Below, in pieces: positions 1-7,630 of a stretch of 37,223 bases of DNA. Each line of letters starts with the position of its first letter. The stretch's first letter is position 1. The notes below the pieces were generated by a model that did not search any database, was not told the DNA's origin, and was given only the letters and a program-made list of their open reading frames with translations. A program made the position numbers and the translations under genes. Source of the DNA: Paratractidigestivibacter sp963630635 (GTDB lineage: Bacteria > Actinomycetota > Coriobacteriia > Coriobacteriales > Atopobiaceae); assembly GCA_963630635.1 (NCBI GenBank), contig CAVGOA010000020.1, positions 1 to 37,223 on the forward strand. The letters run 5' to 3'.

Positions 1-485
1 GGCGAGAAGGCCTCTTCCAGCACGTCTCCGCCGCCCAAGTACAACGCTGGACGCGGGTCCAAGAAAAACGCGACGTCGGCGCCCACCTGGCGGGCCACCT
101 GGGCCACTAGCGGGTCGCAAGGTGCCACGCCCCAGCGCTGGGCCAGCAAGCGCAGCGTGGCCCCGGCATCTGCCGAAGACCCGCCCAAGCCGGCCTTCTC
201 GGGAATGCGAGCCACCACGTCCACCCGCACGTTTGGCTCGACGCCCAGGCGAGCGGCCAGCAGGGTCGCGGCCTTCCACACGGTGGTCTTCTGGGGCGCC
301 ACGCACAGCGCGGGCTGGTGGCACACCTCAAGGCAGGGCGCGTCGCTCACCGTGACGGTGTCAAAAAGCCCCACCGGCGCCATGACCGAGTCAACGCGGT
401 GGTAGCCGCGCTCGTCAAGCTGCGTGTGGATGCCCAGGTGCAGGTTGACCTTACACGGGGCCTCGATTGTCTGTGTGGCAGTCAT
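1..485 (-). CDS. ispE: 4-diphosphocytidyl-2-C-methyl-D-erythritol kinase IspE (partial, N-terminal 161 residues)
   Basis: GHMP-family kinase that phosphorylates CDP-methylerythritol in the non-mevalonate isoprenoid pathway. Reading from the ATG at 485, residues 10-18 (PCKVNLHLG) carry the family Lys. GLGGSSADAG at 99-108 is the GHMP phosphate-binding loop, and GADVAFFL at about 135-142 holds the catalytic Asp. The frame is open to the window edge, so roughly the last 120-130 residues of a usual ~290-residue protein are missing. It lies 44 bp downstream of veg on the same strand; veg and ispE are also close neighbours in Bacillus subtilis, which supports both calls. No strong Shine-Dalgarno sequence precedes the start; a short palindrome (494-508) sits there instead. 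Confidence 0.93.
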   Translation of the reverse strand, partial: MTATQTIEAPCKVNLHLGIHTQLDERGYHRVDSVMAPVGLFDTVTVSDAPCLEVCHQPALCVAPQKTTVWKAATLLAARLGVEPNVRVDVVARIPEKAGLGGSSADAGATLRLLAQRWGVAPCDPLVAQVARQVGADVAFFLDPRPALYLGGGDVLEEAFS

Positions 486-493
486 AGGTATAA

Positions 494-508
494 CGTTGTA
501 CTACAACG
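494..508. promoter_or_regulatory. perfect short palindrome just upstream of ispE
   Basis: CGTTGTA C TACAACG is a perfect inverted repeat with 7-bp arms and a 1-nt centre, 9 bp upstream of the ispE start and in the veg-ispE gap. The tight spacing suits a protein operator better than an RNA hairpin. It occupies the region where the ispE ribosome binding site would be expected. No regulator is recognised. Confidence 0.4.
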
Positions 509-529
509 CGGCGGCAGCAGCGAGAAGGG

Positions 530-823
530 CTACTCTTCGACCATCACGTAGTCGAAGAGGCGCTCGCCGGTCTGGGCGTCAAAGAGCTCGACCGCGCCGG
601 TAAGAACGTCGACATACTGGTACGACTGGCGCGCGGTGCGGCCGCGACGCTCCTCGACCTCGACGACAAACAAAGAGGGGTGCGCGTTGACCAGGGTGCC
701 GGCGCGCTCGACAATGCGGGAGCGGCCCATGTTGGCCTTGACCTTGATGCGCTTGCCCTGCAGCGCCAGAAGCTGCTCGCGGATGTCATCCACGCGGTTA
801 ACCGAGGGAATCTCGTTGTCCAT
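530..823 (-). CDS. veg: Veg family protein
   Basis: A 97-residue Veg-family protein (DUF1021 type); in Bacillus the family has been linked to biofilm and spore outgrowth, but the biochemical role is unknown. The core is recognisable: GKRIKVKANMGRSRIVERAG, then HPSLFVVEVEE and SYQYVDVLTGAVELFD. The ATG at 823 is chosen because GGAGG lies 5 nt upstream and the family pattern begins near here; an in-frame codon at 877 would add 18 residues unlike the family. The gene is first in an apparent veg-ispE unit and is divergent from the M24 peptidase gene. The divergent region carries an extended -10 motif and an overlapping inverted repeat. Confidence 0.92.
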   Translation of the reverse strand: MDNEIPSVNRVDDIREQLLALQGKRIKVKANMGRSRIVERAGTLVNAHPSLFVVEVEERRGRTARQSYQYVDVLTGAVELFDAQTGERLFDYVMVEE

Positions 824-876
824 CTGATCCTCCAAGCCCCTTGGGCGGGGCGAATAGCCAGAATACGCGAAATTCA

Positions 877-908
877 ATCATACCAAGGGATTTCACAAGT
901 GCCCTTGG
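877..908 (-). promoter_or_regulatory. veg promoter candidate with overlapping inverted repeat
   Basis: On the minus strand TGgTATGAT (TATGAT at 877-882) is an extended -10 box 54 bp upstream of the veg start. Immediately upstream lies CCAAGGG (883-889), a 12-nt spacer and CCCTTGG (902-908), a perfect 7-bp inverted repeat filling the -10/-35 spacer. That position is typical of a repressor operator. The -35 at the right distance (AGGGCA) is poor, as expected for an extended -10 promoter. Inference only; no transcription factor is identified. Confidence 0.4.
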
Positions 909-951
909 CCGATTTTGTAACGACACGACATGCCCATCTTGTGGCGAGAAG

Positions 952-987
952 GGCCTGGCGGGCACGCGGCGGCCTGGCGGGCACGCG
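952..987. repeat. 17-bp direct repeat in the veg/peptidase divergent region
   Basis: GGCCTGGCGGGCACGCG occurs at 952-968 and again at 971-987, a 19-bp period. It lies directly after a GGCGAGAAGG word (943-952), about 90 bp before the M24 peptidase start. It may be a slippage duplication or a pair of binding sites. Confidence 0.6.
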
Positions 988-1078
988 ACGTTCACCGGGC
1001 CCCGCGCCCGCCCCCGCGCGGCCAGAAGTTCACCTGGGTGTACACTGGGCCACGAACTACCCCGTCAAAAGGAGAACC

Positions 1079-2158
1079 ATGAACCAACAACGCCTTGCTA
1101 CCGTGCGAAACAACCTATGTGAGCTGGGGCTTTCCCAGATGCTTCTGGTCGACCCGCTGTCCATCTGGTGGCTGTGCGGCTACTACACCGAGCCCTACGA
1201 GCGCTTCTTGGGCCTTTACGTGCCCGCCACCGGCGAGCCCACCCTGTTCTGCAACCGCCTGTTCCCCGACGCCGGCGCCGCCTGCGCTGACGTGCGCATC
1301 TTTGACGACACGCAGAACCCCGTGGCCCTTCTCGCCGAGGTCTGCGACCACTCGGCCGCGCTGGGCGTGGACAAAGAGCTTTCCGCCCGCTGGCTGGTGC
1401 CTCTGATGGAGGCTGGAGCCGCCACCGGCTTCAAGCTGGCCTCTTGCGCCATCGACGACGCCCGCTCGATCAAGGACGCGCGCGAGCAAGAGCTCATGCG
1501 CCAGGCCTCGCGCACCAACGACCAAGCCATGGAGTGGCTTGTCGCCCAGCTGCGCCCCGGCGTGACCGAGCTGCAGATCGCGGAAGGCCTTCTGGGCGAG
1601 TACCGCCGCCTGGGCGCCAGCGACCACTCTTTCTCGCCCATCGTGAGCTTTGGCGACCACGGCGCAGACCCGCACCACGAGCCCGACAACACCCCGTTTG
1701 CCGTGGGCGACGTCGTGTTGTTTGACGTGGGCTGCAAGCAGGACTGGTACTGCTCGGACATGACGCGCACCTTCTTTACCGCCCAGCCCACCGACCACCA
1801 GCGAGCCGTTTACGAGGCCGTTCGCCGCGCAAACGAAGAAGCCGAGAAGATCGTGGCGCCCGGCGTCGAGTTTGCCCAGATTGACCTTACGGCCCGCCGC
1901 ATCATCGAGGACGCAGGTTGGGGCCCGGCCTTCAACCACCGCTTGGGGCACCAGATTGGCCTGGTGGACCACGAGCCGGGCGACGTCTCGAGCGTCCACC
2001 ACGAGGCCGTGCGCCCCGGCCAGTGCTTCTCCATCGAGCCGGGTATCTACCTGCCGGGCGACATTGGCGTGCGCGTCGAGGACCTGGTCATCGTGACCCA
2101 GGATGGCTGCGAGGTGCTTAATCACTACCCCAAGGAGCTCACGGTTCTAAAGATTTAG
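1079..2158 (+). CDS. M24-family Xaa-Pro dipeptidase/aminopeptidase
   Basis: A 359-residue cytosolic metallopeptidase that removes N-terminal residues before proline or splits Xaa-Pro dipeptides. The N-terminal half is a creatinase-like domain (LLVDPLSIWWLCGY). The C-terminal pita-bread domain shows all five metal ligands: the Asp of VVLFDVGC, the Asp of CSDMTRTF, the His of RLGHQIGLVDHE, the Glu of FSIEPGIYL and the Glu of GVRVEDLVIV. The ATG at 1079 follows AAGGAGAACC, a good ribosome binding site; the frame stays open upstream to 680, but that part overlaps veg antisense and has no protein character. PepQ and PepP cannot be separated by eye; the length favours PepQ-type. Monocistronic, ending before a repeat and hairpin. 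Confidence 0.93.
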   Translation: MNQQRLATVRNNLCELGLSQMLLVDPLSIWWLCGYYTEPYERFLGLYVPATGEPTLFCNRLFPDAGAACADVRIFDDTQNPVALLAEVCDHSAALGVDKELSARWLVPLMEAGAATGFKLASCAIDDARSIKDAREQELMRQASRTNDQAMEWLVAQLRPGVTELQIAEGLLGEYRRLGASDHSFSPIVSFGDHGADPHHEPDNTPFAVGDVVLFDVGCKQDWYCSDMTRTFFTAQPTDHQRAVYEAVRRANEEAEKIVAPGVEFAQIDLTARRIIEDAGWGPAFNHRLGHQIGLVDHEPGDVSSVHHEAVRPGQCFSIEPGIYLPGDIGVRVEDLVIVTQDGCEVLNHYPKELTVLKI

Positions 2159-2171
2159 GGGCGCCGGGGGC

Positions 2172-2207
2172 GCCGCGAGCTGCGGGGCCGCCGCGAGCTG
2201 CGGGGCC
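2172..2207. repeat. exact 18-bp tandem duplication
   Basis: Two back-to-back copies of GCCGCGAGCTGCGGGGCC (2172-2189 and 2190-2207) begin 13 bp after the M24 peptidase stop and before the terminator hairpin. Likely a replication-slippage product in GC-rich spacer DNA. Confidence 0.7.
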
Positions 2208-2226
2208 GCCGACCCCGCCACAAAGA

Positions 2227-2264
2227 CCGGCCCCGGCTTCCTGGGGGATAGAAGCCGGGGCCGG
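2227..2264. terminator. bidirectional hairpin between convergent peptidase gene and nagB
   Basis: A perfect 14-bp stem, CCGGCCCCGGCTTC (2227-2240) and GAAGCCGGGGCCGG (2251-2264), with a 10-nt loop. It lies between two convergent genes, where a shared terminator is expected. There is no U-run on either side. Confidence 0.65.
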
Positions 2265-2338
2265 GTGGTGCCTATGGGGTTTGCGGCGCGTCGCCGTGCG
2301 GGCGCGGGGCGTCGCGGTCTTCTCGCCGCCCGCGTCGA

Positions 2339-3073
2339 CTACTCGGCCGGGCAGAGGGCCAGAGCCTCTTCGTCTGCCACCACGACGCAGTTGGTGTGCA
2401 GCTGCAGGATCGAGGCCGGGCAGCTGGGGGTCACCGGGCCGTAGCACATGTCGTGGACGGCCTGGGCCTTCTTGGAGCCGTTGGCCACGACCACGATCAT
2501 GCGGGCGTACATGATGGTCTGGACGCCCATGGTGTAGGCCTGGCGAGGCACGTCGTCGGCGCTGGCAAACAGGCGGCTGTTGGCCTCGATGGTGCTGGGG
2601 GTCAAGTCGACGCAGTGGGTGCCCTTAGAGAAGTGGTCGTCCGGCTCGTTGAAGCCAATGTGGCCGTTATTGCCAATACCCAAGAGCTGCAGGTCGGGAT
2701 AGCCGGCGGCCGCGACAATGCGGTCGTACTCGCTGCAGGCGGCCTGGGCGTCGGGGTTGGCGCCGTCGGGCACGTGGGTGTTGTTGATGTCGATGTTGAT
2801 GTGGTTGAAGAAGTTCTGGCGCATGAAGTAGTGGTAGCTCTGCTCGTCGTCGTGAGAAAGGCCACGGTACTCGTCCAAGTTATAGGTGCTAACCTGCGAA
2901 AAGTCGCAGTCACCCTTCTCGCACCAACGAGAAAGCTGCTGGTAGGCGCCAATAGGGGTCGAGCCGGTGGCCAGGCCCAACACGCAGTTGGGCTTCAAGA
3001 TGACCTGAGCCGAGATAAGGTTTGCGGCCTTGCGGCTCATATCGACGTAGTCTTTTGCGCGGATGATCTTCAT
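2339..3073 (-). CDS. nagB: glucosamine-6-phosphate deaminase NagB
   Basis: Converts glucosamine-6-phosphate to fructose-6-phosphate plus ammonia, joining amino-sugar catabolism to glycolysis. 244 residues, close to the short NagB form of Bacillus. Visible motifs: GLATGSTPIGAYQ (phosphate binding), TYNLDEYRGL (catalytic Asp) and LGIGNNGHIGFNEPDD (catalytic His and Glu). The ATG at 3073 is chosen because GGAAGGAAG precedes it and MKIIRAKDY matches the family start; the frame continues to 3175 without family similarity. It follows rdgB on the same strand after 137 bp. A palindrome near 3182-3199 could be a regulatory site; the downstream hairpin at 2227-2264 could end the transcript. Confidence 0.96.
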   Translation of the reverse strand: MKIIRAKDYVDMSRKAANLISAQVILKPNCVLGLATGSTPIGAYQQLSRWCEKGDCDFSQVSTYNLDEYRGLSHDDEQSYHYFMRQNFFNHINIDINNTHVPDGANPDAQAACSEYDRIVAAAGYPDLQLLGIGNNGHIGFNEPDDHFSKGTHCVDLTPSTIEANSRLFASADDVPRQAYTMGVQTIMYARMIVVVANGSKKAQAVHDMCYGPVTPSCPASILQLHTNCVVVADEEALALCPAE

Positions 3074-3181
3074 AGCGACGCTTCCTTCCAAATAGCGGCT
3101 AATGCGACCACCAGGGCGTGGGCGCGGGAAACCTGCTAAGGAAAACCCGCCATGTCGAGGCCCCTGCCCGTCCACGGCGGT

Positions 3182-3199
3182 CTAGAAGCGTGCTTCTAG
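3182..3199. promoter_or_regulatory. 8-bp palindrome between rdgB and nagB
   Basis: CTAGAAGC GT GCTTCTAG is a perfect inverted repeat with a 2-nt centre, 11 bp past the rdgB stop and about 110 bp upstream of the nagB start. A further CTAG half-site follows at about 3211. The tight spacing suits a dimeric regulator (amino-sugar genes are often under GntR-type control), but no regulator gene is in the window. Confidence 0.35.
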
Positions 3200-3210
3200 C
3201 TGCGGCTATT

Positions 3211-3843
3211 CTAGCGCAGTTTGGCAAGCAAATCTTGCAGGGCGTGAAAACGGTGGGAGATTTGGTTCTTCTGGGCAGGGTTGAGCTCGGCCATGGTGCG
3301 GCCGGGGGTGTCTGCGGGGAAGAACAGCGGGTCGTAGCCAAAGCCGTTGTTGCCACGCGGGGCGTGGCCGATGGTGCCGGGGCAGTCGCCGTCGCCGCGC
3401 AGGATTTCCTGGCCGCGAACCAGGACCACACTGGAGTGGAAGTGAGCGCCGCGCTGGTCATCAGGGGTGTTTGCCAGCTGCGACAGGAGCTTCTCGTTGT
3501 TGGCGGCATCGTCGCCGTGCTCGCCGGCCCAGCGGGCCGAGAAGATGCCGGGCGCGCCGTCAAGGGCATCGACGCACAGACCCGAGTCGTCGGCCACGGC
3601 CATGGACAGGCCCGTTGCGGCCTGGGCGGCGCGGGCCTTGATGAGGGCGTTCTCGTAGAAGTCTGCGCCGTCCTCGACGGGATCGGGGAAGTCGCCCAGC
3701 TGGCCCAAGGCCACAAAGCGGGTTCCGGGCAGGGCCGGCGAGAGGATGGCCTCGATCTCGGCGACCTTGTGGGCGTTGCCCGTCGCGACGACGACGGTCT
3801 TGTTGGGGTCCAGCGAGGCGATATCGACCTTGGGCAGTGCCAT
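3211..3843 (-). CDS. rdgB: non-canonical purine NTP pyrophosphatase (RdgB/HAM1 family)
   Basis: Hydrolyses dITP, ITP and XTP to monophosphates, keeping deaminated purines out of nucleic acids. 210 residues, near the family's ~200. Motifs in order: VVATGNAHKVAEIEAIL (substrate loop), ENALIKARAA, VADDSGLCVDALDGAPGIFS (catalytic Asp), SARWAGE, GFGYDPLFF and a C-terminal SHRFHAL. The ATG at 3843 has AAAGGA 7 nt upstream; the upstream frame extension has no similarity. A GC-rich hairpin (arms at 3865-3871 and 3882-3888) sits just upstream. In many bacteria rdgB directly follows rph; here rph lies at 7716 on the other strand. Confidence 0.96.
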   Translation of the reverse strand: MALPKVDIASLDPNKTVVVATGNAHKVAEIEAILSPALPGTRFVALGQLGDFPDPVEDGADFYENALIKARAAQAATGLSMAVADDSGLCVDALDGAPGIFSARWAGEHGDDAANNEKLLSQLANTPDDQRGAHFHSSVVLVRGQEILRGDGDCPGTIGHAPRGNNGFGYDPLFFPADTPGRTMAELNPAQKNQISHRFHALQDLLAKLR

Positions 3844-3971
3844 GCGGCGTCCTTTCTTCTGCGCGGCGGGCCTCAAAGCGGGCCCGCCGCCCGGTTTTCT
3901 CGCCACCATACTAACCCACCAGGCGTAAATCCGGGCAAATCGGGGCACCGTGGGCCCCGCACGCAAGGCAC
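3844..3971. other. rdgB upstream spacer
   Basis: No gene seen. It holds a GGCGGGC/GCCCGCC hairpin (3865-3888), one TTCTCGCC word (3897-3904) and weak -10-like TATGGT/TAGTAT strings on the minus strand near 3905-3912. It runs into the inverted-repeat element at 3972. Confidence 0.5.
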
Positions 3972-4105
3972 GCGCGACTTTTCGTGGTTTAAATCCGGAA
4001 GCGTCAAGTAGAATGCCCAGCCGGCGCAACCGCCAACTGGGCAAACGTAAATGCAAAGGGCCCGGCTACTCGGCCGGACCCGTTTTAAACCACGAAAAGT
4101 CGCGC
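3972..4105. repeat. 134-bp inverted-repeat element, copy A
   Basis: The ends form a perfect 22-bp inverted repeat (3972-3993 and 4084-4105; outer bases GCGCGACTTTTCGTGG). Inside, GCCCAG/CTGGGC (4014-4019 and 4036-4041) pair in a nested hairpin. Read on the minus strand it aligns with the element at 8502-8637: both have a GCGCGACTT end, GAGTAGC, then 16 nt, then ACGTTTGCCCAGTTGGC, then CTACTTGA and ATTTA before the second end. No coding potential. It could be a MITE-like element or a structured RNA; no transposase is in the window. Confidence 0.75.
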
Positions 4106-4135
4106 ATACCCGCAGCGAAGGCACCGCGATGGCGG

Positions 4136-4273
4136 CACAAAGGCCTTTGATAACTACAAGGCAACTAGAATTCGTTGGAGCGATTTGAAAAACCGCAGGT
4201 AAACGAGATGCCAGTTTTGGCTTGCTGGCCGCCGACACCCCGTTTTGTGATTTAGCTGCAACTAGAAACCGCC
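4136..4273. repeat. long direct repeat, left copy flanking the AlbA_2 gene
   Basis: 4149-4273 matches 5790-5925 at most positions by eye, in the same orientation, including GATAACTACAAGGCAACTAG at one end and TTGTGATTTAGCTGCAACTA at the other. Inside is a hairpin built from the GACACCCCGTTT strand and a degenerate partner. A 13-bp word, CACAAAGGCCTTT, lies just outside this copy (4136-4148) and again at 5925-5937. Minus-strand translation gives a spurious frame shared by both copies, so no gene is called. Confidence 0.8.
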
Positions 4274-4289
4274 GCCCGGGCAACAAGAT

Positions 4290-5756
4290 CTACGCCCAAT
4301 ATGGAATGTAGCGGCGATACTTATCGCCCGCATCGGCGTCCTCAAGCTTGATCAAATTTGCTTCACAGCACTCACGGATCAGACGAGAGACGGCGATGGT
4401 GCTCTTTCGCGCGGGCTCCAAGCCAAAGCGCTCGCGCAGCGACTGGTTGCCCATGGCCGTATCCTGCGCATACATCAGGCAAGCGTGCCAATATGTCGCA
4501 TCCTTGCGTTCGGCCTTGGTCATGCGCTCAAAGGCAGAGCCAGAGTAAAGCGTCACCTGTGTGCCAAGCTCCTCGTCGCTCACAATTTTGGGCGCGGCAA
4601 TATGTATGCGCTCACATTCGGCGACAACAAGATCCCAGCCCGTCCCGCCTTCCTCGCAAAGGTCCATCTGGCGCAAAATCCGCGCAAGCGCCACGTTTCG
4701 TGTCCTTGGCTGGGCATTGAGCACACGATGGACAGGAATGAGGCTTGTCCCCGGGTTCGAAAACACGGCCCTATTGTCATACAGCGAGACAAGCGGCCCG
4801 GCCGTCGAATCAGAAATGTCCTGGTGAATAACCATATTTGCGAGAAGTTCGCGGATCGCTCTTTGGGGATACTCATACACCATGCGCCTAAAAGCACCGT
4901 CGCTCTCTTCTCGAGCAGGGATTTGGGTCATGATGTACTTAGCTGCCTCGGATATAGAGATCGCATAGCCCTTGTCGAAGGTCTCATCCGACAGAATCTC
5001 GAAGTTCCCCTTACCGGCGTATCTAACGACACGAATCGGACGCTTGCGCAGGGCTAAAAACGCAGAGAGCTTTCGCGCCACCAAAAGCGCGCCCAGGTTT
5101 GTAATCGAATATCTGCCGTTGTCCTGAAGGAAAACCATACCCTGTTCTACCAGGTCTTCGATGACCGCCTCGGCCCCCGAAGGTCTTCTCTGCCCAAGAA
5201 GTTCGTAGTACGCAGAGATGTCCAGCTGTTCAAGGACCTCGGGCGCCGTCTGATTCTCAAGGGCCACGCGGTCCTCGAAATCCGCGCTTTGTAGGCGGTG
5301 CCAGAGTTCGGCCTCCTTCGCCGAACCGTTGACAAGGCGTGTCGTGCTGCTCCCTTCGCGGATGTAGCAGGCCTTATCGAAACTCACCGGCTGCGCCGAG
5401 GCGGCCTTGACGGTAAGAACCACGTAATCCTTGTCATTATGAGAGAAGCGGTCGAACTCGTAATTTGCGTTTGGCGAGAGAAACCTGCGAAGCCAAATCA
5501 ACAGGTCCTGGTTGCCCTTTGCTTTCTTGGTATAAGGATTGAACGCAGTCCCTACCAATTCGTGGTTTGAATCGGCGACGCCCCAGATGCGATATGCACG
5601 GTCGCGACCGCATAATGCCGCCGAGTTCGCAAGAGCAGAGATGTCGCGTCCAATCTTCTCGGCATCACCGTTGCCCTCCTTGAACTCCAGCCATTCCGTC
5701 TCGGCCGGAAAACCGACAAGAGAGTAAATGAGTTCAATCTTGCATACCTCGGGCAT
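4290..5756 (-). CDS. Schlafen AlbA_2-type ATP-binding protein (RecG-like C-terminus)
   Basis: 488 residues. Residues ~15-145 look like an AlbA_2 (Schlafen-type) domain: ETEWLEFKEG at 19-28, then NGDAEKIGRDISALANSAA. Residues ~295-385 look like a GHKL-type ATPase segment: RELLANMVIHQD at 302-313 and EEGGTGWD at 368-375. The C-terminus is probably a winged helix. Such proteins are predicted nucleic-acid-binding ATPases, sometimes found in defence or mobile islands; no specific function is known here. AGGAGG lies 4 nt before the ATG. The gene is visibly poorer in GC than its neighbours and sits between two long direct repeats with no partner gene, suggesting acquisition as a cassette. Confidence 0.85.
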   Translation of the reverse strand: MPEVCKIELIYSLVGFPAETEWLEFKEGNGDAEKIGRDISALANSAALCGRDRAYRIWGVADSNHELVGTAFNPYTKKAKGNQDLLIWLRRFLSPNANYEFDRFSHNDKDYVVLTVKAASAQPVSFDKACYIREGSSTTRLVNGSAKEAELWHRLQSADFEDRVALENQTAPEVLEQLDISAYYELLGQRRPSGAEAVIEDLVEQGMVFLQDNGRYSITNLGALLVARKLSAFLALRKRPIRVVRYAGKGNFEILSDETFDKGYAISISEAAKYIMTQIPAREESDGAFRRMVYEYPQRAIRELLANMVIHQDISDSTAGPLVSLYDNRAVFSNPGTSLIPVHRVLNAQPRTRNVALARILRQMDLCEEGGTGWDLVVAECERIHIAAPKIVSDEELGTQVTLYSGSAFERMTKAERKDATYWHACLMYAQDTAMGNQSLRERFGLEPARKSTIAVSRLIRECCEANLIKLEDADAGDKYRRYIPYWA

Positions 5757-5775
5757 GAGGCCTCCTTGCGCCGCG

Positions 5776-5937
5776 TTTGATAACTAGATGATAACTACAA
5801 GGCAACTAGAAGGCAACTAATATTCGGTGGAGCGATCTGAAAAAGCGCAGGTAAACGGGGTGCCGGTCTTTGCTTTCTGCCCACCGACACCCCGTTTTGT
5901 GATTTAGCTGCAACTAGAAACCGCCACAAAGGCCTTT
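5776..5937. repeat. long direct repeat, right copy flanking the AlbA_2 gene
   Basis: 5790-5925 is the second copy of the repeat at 4149-4273, with a 10-bp internal duplication (AAGGCAACTA) and an extra TTTGATAACTA just before it (5776-5786). It has the better hairpin: AAACGGGGTGTCGG pairs with CCGGCACCCCGTTT on the minus strand. The word CACAAAGGCCTTT (5925-5937) overlaps the murE stop codon, so the repeat begins exactly at the end of murE. The hairpin could also terminate murE. Confidence 0.8.
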
Positions 5938-7472
5938 TACGCCTCTTCGTACTTGCGAATGGCCTCCTCGAAGATCTCTCCGTCGGTGCGGCACGGAAGA
6001 AAATCGTTGCCAATGTGCTGGCGAGTCTCGTCGCCCTTGGCCAAAAGGCACACGATGGCCGGGCCCTCGCCCTCGTAGGCCAGCTGGACGGCGCGGCGAA
6101 TCGCCTCTTCGCGGTCGAGAATGACCTCGTAGGCAGCACCCTCGGGCGTGGCGTCGGCCATCTGCTGGCAGATCTCGGCCACAGGGTCGTTGGCCGGGTC
6201 TTCCTCGGTGTAGATGAGGTAGTCCGACCACTTGGCGGCCTCTTGCGGCAGCTCTTGGCGACGCTCGTAGGCCTTGCCGCCCGGCGCGCCAAACAGCGCG
6301 ATCACGCGATACCCCGGGAACTCCTGCTTAACCGAGGGGAAGAACCGCTGGTAGGACAGCTTATTGTGCGCGTAATCCACCAGTGCGGTCACGCGACCAG
6401 ACGGCGTGGAGATAAGCTCCATGCGGCCCGGGACCTTGGCGCGGCCCAGCGGCTCGACGACGTCTTGCTGACCCAGGCCCAAAAGCTCGGCAATCGCGAT
6501 GGTGGCCAGCGCGTTGTCCACGTTAAAGAGGCCCGGCATCGACAGGGTAACCGGCCCCTCCCAGCTGGGCGTATGCGCGACGAACTTCACAAAGCCGTAG
6601 CCCGTCTGGATGTCCGTCGCCCAGACGTCGGCGCCCGGAGCGCCCTGGGCCGAGAAGCGCAGAACGCGAGGGCAGCGTTTGGCGCGCTCGGCGATGACGT
6701 CGGCGTGCTCGCAGTCCATGTTGATCGCGGCGCTACGGCAGATGTCGAAGATGCGCAGCTTGCTCTCGAAGTAGTCGTCAAAATCGGGGTGCTCAACAGG
6801 CGAGATGTGATCGCGGCCAATGTTTAGGAAGCAGGCCACGTCAAGCTCCAGGCCCAGGACGCGGTCGTACTTGAGGCCCTGGCTCGAGACCTCCATGTCC
6901 ATGTAGGTCAGGCCGGCGTCGCGCGTGTTGGCCAGGTGGCGCCACAGGTCGGGGGCCTCGGGCGTGGTGTTGTGGCTCTCTTCGTTGTCGACGCCGTCAT
7001 AGGTGTCGATCGAGCCCATGACGCCGGTGGCCGAGAGGGGCTTCTCGCCGTCCAGGACCGAGCGCAGCATGTAGCTCACGGTCGACTTGCCCTTGGTGCC
7101 GGTGATGCCCACGACCTTGATCTGGTGGTCGGGGTGGCCAAAGGCCTCGGCCGAGACATAGGCCATCGCGCGGCGCAGGTCGCTTACCACGATGGCGGGA
7201 AAGTCAGGTGCGCTGGGGGCAACGCGGGCATAAAACTCCTGGTCGCAGAGGTAGGCCACCGCGCCGCGATCAATGGCCGAGGTAAGGTAGACGGCCTTGA
7301 AGGCCTGGCCCTTGCAAACAAAGATGTGGCCTGCGGCCACCACGCGCGAGTCGCAGTCGCAGCCGGTCACGGCCACTTTGCGAGCCTGGTCACTGTCGAT
7401 GTTGTGGGTCTCAACCAGCAGGTTCTTCTCGCGTAAAAGTTGAAGAATGTCAAAAAGATTTGAAGTATCCAT
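5937..7472 (-). CDS. murE: UDP-N-acetylmuramyl-tripeptide synthetase, MurE-type Mur ligase
   Basis: Adds the third, diamino, residue to UDP-MurNAc-L-Ala-D-Glu in peptidoglycan synthesis. 511 residues with all three Mur-ligase domains: N-terminal UMP-binding region, VVGITGTKGKSTVSYML at 120-136 (ATP loop), HNTTPEAP at 168-175, DHISPVEH, FESKLRIF with the Lys usually carbamylated (239), and C-terminal PGRMELI...VDYAHN. The specificity motif that is DNPR in meso-diaminopimelate enzymes reads EDPAND (424-429) here, closer to lysine-adding enzymes. The ATG at 7472 is preferred for the MDTSNLFDIL start, although its ribosome binding site is weak; 7517 is an alternative. Divergent from tRNA-Val. Confidence 0.93.
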   Translation of the reverse strand: MDTSNLFDILQLLREKNLLVETHNIDSDQARKVAVTGCDCDSRVVAAGHIFVCKGQAFKAVYLTSAIDRGAVAYLCDQEFYARVAPSAPDFPAIVVSDLRRAMAYVSAEAFGHPDHQIKVVGITGTKGKSTVSYMLRSVLDGEKPLSATGVMGSIDTYDGVDNEESHNTTPEAPDLWRHLANTRDAGLTYMDMEVSSQGLKYDRVLGLELDVACFLNIGRDHISPVEHPDFDDYFESKLRIFDICRSAAINMDCEHADVIAERAKRCPRVLRFSAQGAPGADVWATDIQTGYGFVKFVAHTPSWEGPVTLSMPGLFNVDNALATIAIAELLGLGQQDVVEPLGRAKVPGRMELISTPSGRVTALVDYAHNKLSYQRFFPSVKQEFPGYRVIALFGAPGGKAYERRQELPQEAAKWSDYLIYTEEDPANDPVAEICQQMADATPEGAAYEVILDREEAIRRAVQLAYEGEGPAIVCLLAKGDETRQHIGNDFLPCRTDGEIFEEAIRKYEEA

Positions 7473-7543
7473 GCTGTCCAATGCGGGTCGAAAGGTCGTT
7501 ATGCGGGCAAAACGCAAGTATATGGTAGACTACATTACCGCTT

Positions 7544-7619
7544 GGGCGATTGGCGCAGCGGCTAGCGCAGGTGCTTTACACGCACAAGGCCGGGAGTTCG
7601 AACCTCTCATCGCCCACCA
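7544..7619 (+). tRNA. tRNA-Val (TAC)
   Basis: Full cloverleaf: acceptor GGGCGAT/ATCGCCC, D arm GCGC...GCGC, anticodon loop TTTACAC (anticodon TAC, valine), T arm GGGAG-TTCGAAC-CTCTC with one G-U pair, discriminator A and encoded CCA (7617-7619). Base 27-43 is a mismatch. A -10-like TAGACT lies at 7527-7532. A clear terminator follows at 7631. Confidence 0.95.
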
Positions 7620-7630
7620 GGTATTTTAGG

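Noticed and set aside
680..1078. In-frame upstream extension of the M24 peptidase gene
   Set aside because: It runs antisense over veg, has no protein-family character, and the ATG at 1079 has a good ribosome binding site.
3873..4286. Minus-strand 137-residue frame (and its counterpart at 5795-6292)
   Set aside because: Both only translate the long direct repeat; their shared FLVAAKSQNGVS segment comes from duplicated noncoding DNA.
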